Assembly: GCF_001693485.1 (NCBI RefSeq)
Contig: NZ_MAXC01000049.1
Coordinates: 124,001-188,000 of the forward strand
Direction: 5' to 3'
DNA from: Bradyrhizobium sp. LMTR 3
Lineage (GTDB): Bacteria; Pseudomonadota; Alphaproteobacteria; Rhizobiales; Xanthobacteraceae
Length of the DNA stretch: 64,000 nt
Shown here: positions 32,219-40,883 of the stretch, piece after piece
How the letters are laid out: each line of letters opens with the position of its first letter
How positions within the stretch are numbered: the first letter of the stretch is position 1
The notes under the pieces: generated by a model
What the model saw: the letters and a program-made list of their open reading frames with translations, nothing else
Told to the model about the DNA's origin: nothing
Databases searched by the model: none
Position numbers and translations under genes: made by a program

Positions 32219-33117
32219 TTGGTGGTTGCAAGAAGGAAGAGGTGCCGACGACCGTTCTCTGCAGCGAGCGGTGCCATCTTGGCGAAGGGCCGACCTACGA
32301 CGTTGCCACCGATACCGCCTGGTGGTTCGATATCATTGGGCGCCGGCTGTTCGAGGCGCAGCTCGATACCGGGCGGACCGCAATCCATTCCCTCGGCGTG
32401 ATGGGCAGCGCGCTTGGGCGGATCGACGCGCATCGGCAGTTGCTCGTCGCGGATGACGGTCTCTATGTGCGCGATACGACGGAAGGACGGATGACGCTGT
32501 ACCGCCCGCTGGAAGCCGACAATGCCGCGACTCGTTCGAACGATGCACGGGTGCACCCGTCTGGCACCTTCTGGATCGGCACCATGGGCCGCCAGGCCGA
32601 GCGGGGACTGGGCGCCATCTATGCGCTGCACCGCGGCGAGCTATCGCGCCTTTATGATCACATCACGATTCCCAACGCGATCTGCTTCTCGCCGGACGGA
32701 ACCATCGGCTATTTCGCCGACACCGGGGAGAACGTGCTGTTCCGCGTCGAGCTCGATGCGGCGACCGGCCTGCCGCGCGGTGCGCCCGCGCCGTTGATCA
32801 CCTGGCGAGGCGGCGGCGGCATCGACGGTGCGGTGGTCGATGCCGACGGGCTGATCTGGAACGCGCGCTGGGGTGGCGGCTGCATTGACGTCTACAGCCC
32901 GCAAGGCGAGCATCTGCGCAGTCTCCGCGTTCCGGCACGGCAATCGAGTTGTCCCGCTTTTGTCGGCCAGGATTTTTCGCGCCTGCTCGTTACGTCGGCC
33001 TGGCAGGGGATGGGAGACGACGCGAAACGCGCCGACCCCGATCATGGCCGCACCTTCCTGCTCGACGTTGCAGCGCGTGGCCGCCCTGAACCAGACGTCA
33101 AACTTGCAACGGGTTGA
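32215..33117 (+). CDS. SMP-30/gluconolactonase-family sugar lactonase
   Basis: A 300-residue beta-propeller lactonase starting at the ATG that overlaps the galM stop (ATGA). Metal-binding signatures: HLGEGPTYD (Glu), SNDARVHPSGTFWIGTMG (Asn and Asp), PNAICFSPDGTIGYFADTGE and IDGAVVDADGLIWNARWGGG (Asp). It should open the lactone made by the aldose dehydrogenase, giving L-arabonate or D-galactonate; the A. brasilense L-arabinolactonase is a close functional analogue. It ends the operon. Confidence 0.9.
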   Translation: MIGGCKKEEVPTTVLCSERCHLGEGPTYDVATDTAWWFDIIGRRLFEAQLDTGRTAIHSLGVMGSALGRIDAHRQLLVADDGLYVRDTTEGRMTLYRPLEADNAATRSNDARVHPSGTFWIGTMGRQAERGLGAIYALHRGELSRLYDHITIPNAICFSPDGTIGYFADTGENVLFRVELDAATGLPRGAPAPLITWRGGGGIDGAVVDADGLIWNARWGGGCIDVYSPQGEHLRSLRVPARQSSCPAFVGQDFSRLLVTSAWQGMGDDAKRADPDHGRTFLLDVAARGRPEPDVKLATG

Positions 33118-33230
33118 TGGAGGAATACGAGGCGCGGCACAAACGCGCAGAGCGACTGAGTTTCGAGAACCGCAGCCAGCGGTCTGAAAATCCAGGAATC
33201 ATAGATCCTCGGTGATCAAGGGAGAGAAGC

Positions 33231-34304
33231 ATGACTAGTCTGAAAACAACATTGTCGGCTCTGGCGCTGGCAGCGACCATGGCCACGACGGCGGTGAGCG
33301 GCGCGTTCGCCCAAAGCAAGGGAACCGTCGGCATCGCGATGCCGACTAAATCGTCGGCGCGCTGGATCGACGACGGCAACAACATCGTCAAGATACTGAA
33401 GGAGCGCGGCTACAACACCGACCTGCAATATGCCGAGGATGACATCCCGAACCAGCTCTCGCAGGTCGAGAACATGGTGACCAAGGGCGCCAAGGTACTG
33501 GTGATCGCGGCGATCGACGGCACCACACTGTCCGACGTGTTGAAGCAGGCCAAGGCCAAGGGGATCATCGTGATCGCCTATGACCGGTTGATCCGCGACA
33601 CGCCCAATGTCGACTACTATGCCACCTTCGACAATTTTCAGGTCGGCGTGCTGCAGGCCCAATCGATCGAGCAGCGGCTGGGCTTGAAGGAAGGCAAGGG
33701 GCCGTTCAACATCGAACTGTTCGGCGGCTCGCCGGACGACAACAACGCCTACTTCTTCTACAACGGCTCGATGTCGGTGCTGCAGCCCTATATCGATAGC
33801 GGCAAGCTGGTGATTGGCAGCGGCCAGAAGGGCATGGACAAGGTCTCGACCCTGCGCTGGGACGGCGCCACCGCCCAGGCGCGGATGGACAACCTCCTGA
33901 GCGCGTTCTACGGCCGCAAGCGGGTCGACGCGGTGCTCTCGCCTTATGACGGCCTCTCCATCGGCATTCTCTCGTCGCTGAAGGGCGTCGGCTACGGCAG
34001 CGGCAACATGCCGATGCCGATCGTCAGCGGCCAGGATGCCGAGGTGCCGTCGATCAAATCGATGCTGCGCGGCGAGCAGTATTCGACCATCTTCAAGGAC
34101 ACCCGCGATCTCGCCCGCGTCACCGCCGACATGGTGGACGCAGCCCTTAGCGGCAAGGAAGTCACCGTCAACGACACCAAGACCTACAACAACGGCGTCA
34201 AGGTGGTCCCGTCCTATCTCTTGAAGCCCGTCGTCGTCGACAAGAGCAACTGGGAGAAGGTGCTGATCGACAGCGGCTACTACAAGAAATCGCAGATCGA
34301 CTGA
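33231..34304 (+). CDS. chvE: Multiple-sugar-binding periplasmic protein ChvE
   Basis: A 357-residue binding protein with signal peptide (LALAATMATTAVSGAFAQ). Mature sequence VGIAMPTKSSARWIDDGNN, VDYYATFDNFQVGVLQAQSI, ELFGGSPDDNNAYFFYNGSM and SGQDAEVPSIKSMLRGEQYS are close to Agrobacterium ChvE, which binds glucose, galactose, arabinose and related sugars and there also signals to VirA. GGGAGAGAAGC precedes the ATG. The start codon lies within ATGACTAGTC, also found upstream of ytfQ. It is followed by the gguA-gguB genes. Confidence 0.93.
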   Translation: MTSLKTTLSALALAATMATTAVSGAFAQSKGTVGIAMPTKSSARWIDDGNNIVKILKERGYNTDLQYAEDDIPNQLSQVENMVTKGAKVLVIAAIDGTTLSDVLKQAKAKGIIVIAYDRLIRDTPNVDYYATFDNFQVGVLQAQSIEQRLGLKEGKGPFNIELFGGSPDDNNAYFFYNGSMSVLQPYIDSGKLVIGSGQKGMDKVSTLRWDGATAQARMDNLLSAFYGRKRVDAVLSPYDGLSIGILSSLKGVGYGSGNMPMPIVSGQDAEVPSIKSMLRGEQYSTIFKDTRDLARVTADMVDAALSGKEVTVNDTKTYNNGVKVVPSYLLKPVVVDKSNWEKVLIDSGYYKKSQID

Positions 34305-34311
34305 GCAGGAC

Positions 34312-34339
34312 GGCGGCGCCGGCGATAACCGGCGTCGCC
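34312..34339 (+). terminator. Hairpin between chvE and gguA
   Basis: GGCGGCGCCGG (34312-34322), loop CGATAA, CCGGCGTCGCC (34329-34339): an 11-bp stem with one G-U pair, 8 bases after the chvE stop. No T-tract. It resembles the elements after ytfQ and phnD, and probably raises binding protein over ATPase output. Confidence 0.55.
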
Positions 34340-34388
34340 ACGTGCCTGTCTGTGCGGCGGGCAGAGAGACAAAGGATATGATGGCACG

Positions 34389-35951
34389 ATGACCGCAATT
34401 CTCGAAATGCGCGGCGTAAGCAAGAGCTTTGCCGGCGTGCAGGCCCTGCGCGACGTCAACTTCACGGTGGAGGCGGGGCAGATCCACGCGCTGGTCGGCG
34501 AGAATGGCGCCGGCAAGTCGACGCTGATGAAGGTTCTCAGCGGCGTTTATCCCCATGGCGATTACGAAGGCAGCATCATATTCGACGGCGAGGAGCGGCG
34601 CTTTCGCGACGTCAATGATTCCGAGGCGCTCGGCATCATCATCATCCATCAGGAGCTGGCGCTGATTCCGCTGATGTCGATCGCGGAGAACATCTTCCTG
34701 TCGCATCCGCCCTCGCGCCTCGGCGTGATCGACCGCGACACGGTCTATCGCCGCACCCAGGAACTGCTGGCCCAGGTCGGCCTCACGGAGATGCCCGATA
34801 CGCTGGTGACGGACCTCGGCGTCGGCAAGCAGCAACTGGTGGAGATCGCCAAGGCGCTATCCAAGAGGGTGCGATTGCTGATCCTCGACGAGCCGACTGC
34901 CAGCCTGAACGAGAATGACAGCGCTGCATTGCTGGACCGGCTGCTTGCCTTCCGCGCCCATGGCATCGCTTCGATCCTGATCTCGCACAAATTGTCGGAG
35001 GTCGCGCGCGTCGCCGACCGGATCACGGTGCTGCGCGACGGCCGCACCGTCGACAGCATCGATTGCCGGGCCGAGCCCGTGGAAGAGGACCGGATCATCC
35101 GCAGCATGGTCAATCGCGACCTGGCGCATCGCTTTCCGCAACGCACCGCCACCATCGGCGCACCGGTCTTCGCCGTGCAGGACTGGACGGTGTATCACCC
35201 GATTCACAGGGACCGCAGGGTTATCAAGGGCGTCGATTTCGAGGTCCGGCGCGGCGAGGTGGTTGGGATCGCCGGGCTGATGGGTGCCGGCCGTACCGAA
35301 TTCGCCATGAGCCTGTTCGGCCGCGCCTGGGGCGAGCGGATCAGCGGACGTATCTGGCTCGACGGAAGGGAGGTCAACCTGACGAGCGTGGCGGCGGCGA
35401 TCGACGCCGGCCTTGCTTACGTCACCGAGGATCGCAAGGAGCTTGGCCTGATCCTGGATGCCGACGTCCGCAAGAACATCACGCTGGCGAGCCTGAGCCG
35501 CGTGGCGCGGCAGGGTAGGATCGATGACATGTCCGAGCTGCGTGTCGCGAGCGAATACCGCAACCGGATGCGGATTCGCTGTTCCGACGTCTATCAGGAG
35601 ACCGGCCAACTCTCCGGCGGCAATCAGCAGAAGGTGGTGTTGTCGAAATGGCTGATGACCGATCCGAAAGTATTAATCCTCGACGAGCCTACGCGCGGCA
35701 TCGATGTCGGGGCAAAATACGAAATCTATTGTATCATCAACGAGCTTGCCGAGGCAGGCAAGGGCGTAGTGATGATCTCGTCGGAAATGCCGGAACTGCT
35801 CGGGGTCTGCGATCGCATCTGCGTGATGAATGACGGCGCTTTGGTCGGAGAATTCACCGCCGCCGAGGCCACCCAGGAAAGGATCATGCGCGCCATCATG
35901 CGCAACAAGGAAATGCACAAGAAGGTACTTCAGGGAGATTTGCGGCCATGA
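34389..35951 (+). CDS. gguA: Multiple-sugar ABC transporter ATP-binding protein (GguA/MmsA)
   Basis: A 520-residue fused ATPase: domain 1 has GENGAGKST (residues ~39-47) and LLILDEPTASLNENDSAAL; domain 2 has the degenerate GLMGAGRTE, then LSGGNQQKVVLSKWLMTDPK and LILDEPTRGIDVGAKYEIYC. The sequence is closest to GguA/MmsA/XylG. It energises sugar uptake with ChvE and GguB. Its stop overlaps the permease start by 4 bp. Confidence 0.94.
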   Translation: MTAILEMRGVSKSFAGVQALRDVNFTVEAGQIHALVGENGAGKSTLMKVLSGVYPHGDYEGSIIFDGEERRFRDVNDSEALGIIIIHQELALIPLMSIAENIFLSHPPSRLGVIDRDTVYRRTQELLAQVGLTEMPDTLVTDLGVGKQQLVEIAKALSKRVRLLILDEPTASLNENDSAALLDRLLAFRAHGIASILISHKLSEVARVADRITVLRDGRTVDSIDCRAEPVEEDRIIRSMVNRDLAHRFPQRTATIGAPVFAVQDWTVYHPIHRDRRVIKGVDFEVRRGEVVGIAGLMGAGRTEFAMSLFGRAWGERISGRIWLDGREVNLTSVAAAIDAGLAYVTEDRKELGLILDADVRKNITLASLSRVARQGRIDDMSELRVASEYRNRMRIRCSDVYQETGQLSGGNQQKVVLSKWLMTDPKVLILDEPTRGIDVGAKYEIYCIINELAEAGKGVVMISSEMPELLGVCDRICVMNDGALVGEFTAAEATQERIMRAIMRNKEMHKKVLQGDLRP

Positions 35952-37129
35952 CCGACAAGACGGTTGCGCTGCCCGGGCACGCTGGCTTCATCAAGAACAA
36001 TTTGCGCAACTACGGCATGCTGCTGTCGTTGTTTGCGATCATGTTGTTCTTCCAGGTCATGACCGACGGCACGCTGCTGCAGCCGCTGAACCTGACCAAT
36101 CTGGTGCTGCAGAACAGCTACATCGTGATCATGGCGCTCGGCATGCTCCTGATCATCGTCACCGGCCATATCGACCTTTCGGTCGGCTCGGTCGCGGGCT
36201 TTGTCGGCGCCGTCGCAGCCGTGCTGATGGTGCGCTATCACATTGCCTATCCGCTGGCCTTCATCGCCTGCCTGCTGGTGGGCGCCCTGATCGGCGCCGC
36301 GCAAGGCTATTGGGTTGCCTATTTCAAGATCCCGTCCTTTATCGTGACGCTGGCCGGCATGCTGGTGTTCAAAGGGCTTGCGCTTGCCATCCTGGCCGGT
36401 CAGTCGGTCGGGCCATTTCCGCCGACCTTCCAGAAACTGTCCTCGGGCTTCATCCCGGAACTGTTTCCCGGCGCCGGCACGCTTTATCCGACGTCGCTGT
36501 TGATCGGCGCGGTATTGGCGGTGGCCCTGGTCTACACCAGTGCCAAGAGCCGGGCGCGGCAGGCCTCACACGGCATCGAGGTCGAGCCGTTTGGTTTCTT
36601 CCTCGCCAAGAGCGCGGTGCTGTTCGCCGTGATCGTGTTCTTCGCCGGCCTGATCGCTTCGCATCGCGGCCTGCCCAATGTGCTCGTGATCATGACGGCA
36701 CTGATCGCGCTCTACGGCTTCGTCACCACCCGCACCGTGATCGGCCGCCACATCTATGCCATCGGCGGCAACGCCAGGGCCGCCAGCCTGTCCGGCATCA
36801 AGACCGAACGGCTGACGTTTCTGACCTTCGTCAATATGGGCGTGCTTGCAGCTCTCGCCGGTCTCGTATTTGCCGCGCGGCTCAATACGGCGACGCCGAA
36901 GGCCGGGGCCGGCTTCGAGCTCGATGTCATCGCGGCCTGTTTCATCGGCGGCGCGTCCGCCTATGGCGGCGTCGGCAAGGTCGGTGGCGCCGTGATCGGC
37001 GCCATGATCATGGGTGTCATGAACAACGGCATGTCCATCCTCGGCATCGGCATCGACTACCAGCAGGTGATCAAGGGCCTGGTGCTGCTCGGCGCCGTCT
37101 GCCTGGACGTCTACAACCAGCGGCGATAG
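35948..37129 (+). CDS. gguB: Multiple-sugar ABC transporter permease (GguB/MmsB)
   Basis: A 393-residue permease with about ten membrane helices: IVIMALGMLLIIVTGHIDLS (VTGHIDLSVGSVAGFVG motif), FKIPSFIVTLAGMLVFKGLA, GRHIYAIGGNARAASLSGIK and FIGGASAYGGVGKVGGAVIG. It is longer than RbsC-type permeases (~330 residues), as usual for the GguB/XylH group. It forms the channel for ChvE-delivered sugars and ends its operon, followed by a repeat and a strong hairpin. Confidence 0.94.
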   Translation: MTDKTVALPGHAGFIKNNLRNYGMLLSLFAIMLFFQVMTDGTLLQPLNLTNLVLQNSYIVIMALGMLLIIVTGHIDLSVGSVAGFVGAVAAVLMVRYHIAYPLAFIACLLVGALIGAAQGYWVAYFKIPSFIVTLAGMLVFKGLALAILAGQSVGPFPPTFQKLSSGFIPELFPGAGTLYPTSLLIGAVLAVALVYTSAKSRARQASHGIEVEPFGFFLAKSAVLFAVIVFFAGLIASHRGLPNVLVIMTALIALYGFVTTRTVIGRHIYAIGGNARAASLSGIKTERLTFLTFVNMGVLAALAGLVFAARLNTATPKAGAGFELDVIAACFIGGASAYGGVGKVGGAVIGAMIMGVMNNGMSILGIGIDYQQVIKGLVLLGAVCLDVYNQRR

Positions 37130-37131
37130 AG

Positions 37132-37184
37132 CGTTTTCAAGCGAAGTGGACACCGGTTCGCGTCAAGAAAACGCGTCAAAAACA
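37132..37184. repeat. Dispersed repeat, copy 2
   Basis: 37146-37181 (GTGGACACCGGTTC core) matches 15372-15407 in reverse complement with two differences over 36 bp. It starts with GAGCGTTTTC and lies directly after the gguB stop. The element is of a type common between genes in Bradyrhizobium. Confidence 0.75.
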
Positions 37185-37189
37185 GAATC

Positions 37190-37226
37190 TAGAGCCCGGT
37201 TCTGATTTAATCAGAACCGGGCTCTA
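37190..37226. terminator. Bidirectional hairpin between gguB and kdgD
   Basis: TAGAGCCCGGTTCTGATT (37190-37207) and AATCAGAACCGGGCTCTA (37209-37226) are exact reverse complements with a single base between them. This 18-bp palindrome sits between the convergent gguB and kdgD genes and is well placed to stop transcription from both sides. Confidence 0.75.
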
Positions 37227-37237
37227 ACGCGCTGCGG

Positions 37238-38188
37238 CTACGCGGCCGCCAGCTCCCGCTTCGCGAACTCGCTGGTCTTGAGACGCGCGACGAGTGCCGC
37301 CACTTCCTCGGTCTCGGCGGGCGTCAGGTCCGTCAGTGGCGAACGGACATGGCCGCTGTCACGGCCGATCACCTTCATACCGGCCTTGATGATCGAGACG
37401 GCATAACCGCGTTTGCGATTGCGGATCGCGATCAGCGGGAGGATGAAGTCGCGCAACCCCGCCTGCACCGTCTCGCGGTCGCGGCGCCGCACGGCCGCGT
37501 AGAACTTGGTCGAGAACTCCGGGACGAAGTTGAATGCCGCGGAGGAATAGGTGGTTACGCCCATTTCCAGATAAGGCAGTGCAAAGGTCTCGGCCGTCGG
37601 CAATCCGCCGATATAGGTCAGCCGGTCGCCCATGCGTAGATGGATGCGGGTCATCAGCTCGATGTCGCCGATACCATCCTTATAGCCGACCAGGTTGGGG
37701 CAGCGCTGGCACAGTCTCTCGAGCGTATCCTCGTTCAGGACCGCATTATCGCGGTTGTAGACGATGACACCGAGCTTGGTCGCGTTGCACACCGCTTCGA
37801 TATGGGCAGCCAGTCCTTCCTGTTCCGAAAAGACCAGATAGGGCGGCAGCAGCAGCAAGCCGTCGGCGCCGGCCGCCTCGACCCCAATGGCAAGTTGCGT
37901 CGCCATCGCGGTGCCATGGCCGATCCCGGCGAGCACCGGCACGCGTCCCTTGGTCTCGTCCACAGCCGTTGCCACGACCTTCGCAACCTCGGCCGGGCTC
38001 AGCGAGAAGAATTCGCCGGTGCCGCCGGCGGCAAACAGACCCGCCACCTCATACCCGCACAGCCAGTCGAGATTGGAACGGTAGCGGGTCTCGTCGAACG
38101 TGTTGTCGGGCCTAAACGGTGTGACGGGGAACGACAGCAGGCCATCGCCGATCCGGCTGGCCATCTCCTTGGGGGTCATCCTGCTCAT
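37238..38188 (-). CDS. kdgD: 5-dehydro-4-deoxyglucarate dehydratase
   Basis: A 316-residue DHDPS/NAL-family lyase that converts 5-dehydro-4-deoxyglucarate to 2,5-dioxopentanoate with loss of CO2 and water. Signatures: LLSFPVTPFRPDNTFDETRY, AAGGTGEFFSLSPAEV, VIVYNRDNAVL (active-site Tyr), LVGYKDGIGDIELM (Schiff-base Lys) and TYIGGLPTAETFALPYLEMG. It acts directly after GarD. It is adjacent to a LysR regulator gene on the same strand, with a gap of 64 bp. Confidence 0.94.
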   Translation of the reverse strand: MSRMTPKEMASRIGDGLLSFPVTPFRPDNTFDETRYRSNLDWLCGYEVAGLFAAGGTGEFFSLSPAEVAKVVATAVDETKGRVPVLAGIGHGTAMATQLAIGVEAAGADGLLLLPPYLVFSEQEGLAAHIEAVCNATKLGVIVYNRDNAVLNEDTLERLCQRCPNLVGYKDGIGDIELMTRIHLRMGDRLTYIGGLPTAETFALPYLEMGVTTYSSAAFNFVPEFSTKFYAAVRRRDRETVQAGLRDFILPLIAIRNRKRGYAVSIIKAGMKVIGRDSGHVRSPLTDLTPAETEEVAALVARLKTSEFAKRELAAA

Positions 38189-38252
38189 GCTTTGATCCTT
38201 CAGCGGCTTACGCCAAAGGATTAATGCAAGATGCCCACGGACGAAGACCCAA

Positions 38253-39179
38253 TCACTGTATCAATCGATCCATTGATTGGATCGAGCCGGGTTGGCCGGC
38301 AAGATCTCGGGCAATGCCGGCAATGACGGGGAGAAGCGGATTGTCATTGTCGCCGCGCCGGACAAAGAACAATTCGGCCGGGCGCTGCCACTGCATCAGG
38401 ACGGGCCGCAGCACGACGCCGCTGAAGCGCAGATTCGCCGCGGTCTCGGGGACTAACCCCACGCCGACACCCGAATGCACCATGGCAAGGATCGAATGGA
38501 TCTGCGCAAGATGCTGCGCGTAATTCGGCACTAGATTTGCGCGTGAGAACAGCTCGACCAGGAGATCGTGGAAATAGCGAGCTTCATAGGGCTCGTACAT
38601 GATGAAGGGCTCGCTTGCGAGATCCTCCAGACGTAGCTCGTCCGCCCGAGCCAGCGGATGGTCGCTCGGCAGCGCCGCAACCAGCGGTTCCGCTGTCACG
38701 CGGAAGGCGTCAAGACCACCGCGCGGTATCGGCGGGCGGAGCAGGCCGATATCGATCTCGCCGGAATCGAGCCGCTTGAGCTGGTCGCTGGAGACCATTT
38801 CCTTCAGCGATATCTCGATATCGGGAAGTTCACGCCGGCAGGCCGCGACCAGCGCCGGCACGTAGCTGTAGGCGGATGTCGCCGTGAAGCCGATATTGAT
38901 CGATCCGGCCTTGCCGCTTCCCATCCGCCGGGCCAGCACGGCCGCGCTTTCCGCAAGCTTGAGGAGATGCCGCGCATCAATCAGAAAACGCTGGCCCGCC
39001 GGCGTCAGCCGGACGGCCCGGTTGCTGCGCTCCAGCAGTGTCACGTCGAGGACGCGTTCGAGAATCTGGATCTGTCGGCTGAGCGGCGGCTGCGTCATGT
39101 TCAGCCGCAGCGCCGCGCGCCCGAAATGCAGTTCTTCCGCAACTGCAACAAAGCAGCGCAACTGGCTCAGCTCAAACAT
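38253..39179 (-). CDS. LysR-family transcriptional regulator
   Basis: A 308-residue LTTR: HTH in LRCFVAVAEELHFGRAALRL and NMTQPPLSRQIQILERVLDV (residues 7-45), linker helix LERSNRAVRLTPAGQRFLID, and a type-2 periplasmic-binding-fold effector domain (INIGFTATSAYSYVPALVAA onward). It lies between kdgD and the divergent tctCBA genes, so it most likely controls sugar-diacid uptake and breakdown. The 237-bp gap to tctC should contain its operator. Confidence 0.93.
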   Translation of the reverse strand: MFELSQLRCFVAVAEELHFGRAALRLNMTQPPLSRQIQILERVLDVTLLERSNRAVRLTPAGQRFLIDARHLLKLAESAAVLARRMGSGKAGSINIGFTATSAYSYVPALVAACRRELPDIEISLKEMVSSDQLKRLDSGEIDIGLLRPPIPRGGLDAFRVTAEPLVAALPSDHPLARADELRLEDLASEPFIMYEPYEARYFHDLLVELFSRANLVPNYAQHLAQIHSILAMVHSGVGVGLVPETAANLRFSGVVLRPVLMQWQRPAELFFVRRGDNDNPLLPVIAGIARDLAGQPGSIQSMDRLIQ

Positions 39180-39416
39180 GAAATCTGTATTTTCAACCTG
39201 AGACGAAGGGCCGGTGACCGACCGGATGTCCGACTTCTACCGGCTGATGCACGGCCGATCCATCCAAAAAAGGTATCGACCTATCCGCAGACTAATTCAT
39301 AGGCCACCCTGCCCATGACCTATCATTCCTGCCCAACGCTGCCTCGAAGGTCTGCAGCCTGCCGGTGAAAACGGCGGGATCGCGCTGAATTGCGCTTTGA
39401 AACGGAGGAACGACCG

Positions 39417-40397
39417 ATGTCTATGCCAACTCTCGCCCGGGCGATTGCCGCCGCTGTCCTTACGGTGTGTGCCTTGGCGCCAAGCGGAGCCGGTGCTCAG
39501 AATTTTGAGCGGCCCGTGCGGCTGATCGTGCCGTTCGCTCCCGGTGGCACCTCGGACATTTTGGCGCGCCTGATCAGTCCAAAACTATCCGCCGCCATCG
39601 GCCAGTCGGTCGTGGTTGAGAACAAGCCTGGTGCAGCGGGCAATCTCGGGGCAGATGCCGTCGCCAAGGCGCAGCCCGACGGCCACACGCTGCTGCTGAT
39701 GGATGTCGGATCGCTGGCAACGGCGCCCAGCCTGTTCTCCGATCTCACTTTCGACGTTCAGAAGGACCTTGCGCCCATTTCCATGGTGATGTTCGGCCCC
39801 TACGTCCTGGCCGTCCATGAGTCGGTCCCGGCGAAGACGTCCAAGGAGCTGATCGAATACGCCAAGGCCCATCCGAACAAGCTCACCGTCGCCAATTCCG
39901 GCGTCGGCGGCGCCAATCATATCACCGCCGTGGTGATGGCGAAGGAACTGGGAATTCAGTGGAAGAACGTTCCCTACAAGGGTGGGGCCGCTGCCTCGCG
40001 CGCCGTGGTGTCCGGGGAGAGCGGCGTGATCATCAACGGCGCTGCGGCGACGATGCCCTTTGTGACAAACAAGCAGCTTGTCGGACTTGCCGTCACCGGC
40101 GAGCAGCGGATTGCCTCGGCTCCCGATCTGCCGACTTTCAAGGAGGCGGGCCTGCCCGGCGGCGACGCCGGGACCTGGCAGGGCATCCTGACCACCGGTG
40201 GCACGCCGCCCGCCATGGTCGCGCGATTGAACGCCGAAATCCGCAAGATCCTGGAGCTGCCCGAGATTCAGCAGAAGATCGCCGAGCAGGGTGGCGTGGT
40301 GCGCGGCCAATCGCCGGAGGAATTCCGCAACTGGCTCAAGGACGCGACGACGCGCTGGGGCACGATCATTCGCGAAGCCGGCATCAAGGGCAGCTAA
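39417..40397 (+). CDS. tctC: Tripartite tricarboxylate transporter binding protein (TctC-like)
   Basis: A 326-residue periplasmic protein of the Bug/TctC family. GGAGG 7-8 bp upstream fixes the ATG at 39417. Signal: LARAIAAAVLTVCALAPSGA. Hallmarks: RLIVPFAPGGTSDILARLIS, VVVENKPGAAGNLGADAVAK and PDGHTLLLMD. Family members bind carboxylates; with kdgD and a LysR gene next to it, and garD in the window, a hexarate such as galactarate or glucarate is a reasonable ligand, by inference. Confidence 0.93.
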   Translation: MSMPTLARAIAAAVLTVCALAPSGAGAQNFERPVRLIVPFAPGGTSDILARLISPKLSAAIGQSVVVENKPGAAGNLGADAVAKAQPDGHTLLLMDVGSLATAPSLFSDLTFDVQKDLAPISMVMFGPYVLAVHESVPAKTSKELIEYAKAHPNKLTVANSGVGGANHITAVVMAKELGIQWKNVPYKGGAAASRAVVSGESGVIINGAAATMPFVTNKQLVGLAVTGEQRIASAPDLPTFKEAGLPGGDAGTWQGILTTGGTPPAMVARLNAEIRKILELPEIQQKIAEQGGVVRGQSPEEFRNWLKDATTRWGTIIREAGIKGS

Positions 40398-40407
40398 GGG
40401 CGTGCCG

Positions 40408-40857
40408 ATGACGCGTTCCCGGATCGACCTGCAGGACCTGCTCTTCGGCCTGTTCCTCGTGGCGGTGGCGACGGGTACGCTCGTCGCCACGCGCAATCTG
40501 ACGGTCGGGCACGCCGCCGATATGGGGCCGGGCTACATGCCGCGCGTCGTCGCACTCGCGCTGATGGCGTTCGGCGTCTTCTTTACCGGACGCGGGCTCT
40601 GGCGCGCGGGTCGCGGCATCGCGCCCGTTCAGTTGCGGCCGCTGCTGGCGATCCTGGCTTCTGTCGGCGTTTTCGCGCTGACGGCGGAGCGGTTGGGCCT
40701 CGCGATCGCCTCCGTCGCCGCCGTGATGCTCGCCAGCGTTGCCACGCGAGAAGGCCGGCTTGTCGAGACCGTGGCGTTTGCCGTCGTGCTTTCGGGCGCC
40801 GCCGTTCTTCTGTTCGTCAAGTTGCTGGGCTTGCCGATCCCGATCTGGCCCCGCTAG
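40408..40857 (+). CDS. tctB: Tripartite tricarboxylate transporter small membrane protein (TctB-like)
   Basis: A 149-residue membrane protein starting MTRSRIDLQDLLFGLFLVAV with four hydrophobic segments: LLFGLFLVAVATGTLVA, VVALALMAFGVFFTGRGLW, LLAILASVGVFALTAERLGL and VAFAVVLSGAAVLLFVKLLG. GPGYMPRVVALAL is the usual TctB motif. It lies 10 bp after tctC and 26 bp before tctA. Confidence 0.9.
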   Translation: MTRSRIDLQDLLFGLFLVAVATGTLVATRNLTVGHAADMGPGYMPRVVALALMAFGVFFTGRGLWRAGRGIAPVQLRPLLAILASVGVFALTAERLGLAIASVAAVMLASVATREGRLVETVAFAVVLSGAAVLLFVKLLGLPIPIWPR

Positions 40858-40883
40858 GGCGGCACGCTTCGCAGGCAGACCAT

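Noticed and set aside
39278..39324. GACCTATC repeated at 39278 and 39317 as a LysR operator
   Set aside because: The copies are 39 bp apart, lack dyad symmetry and do not fit a T-N11-A pattern; not enough to call.
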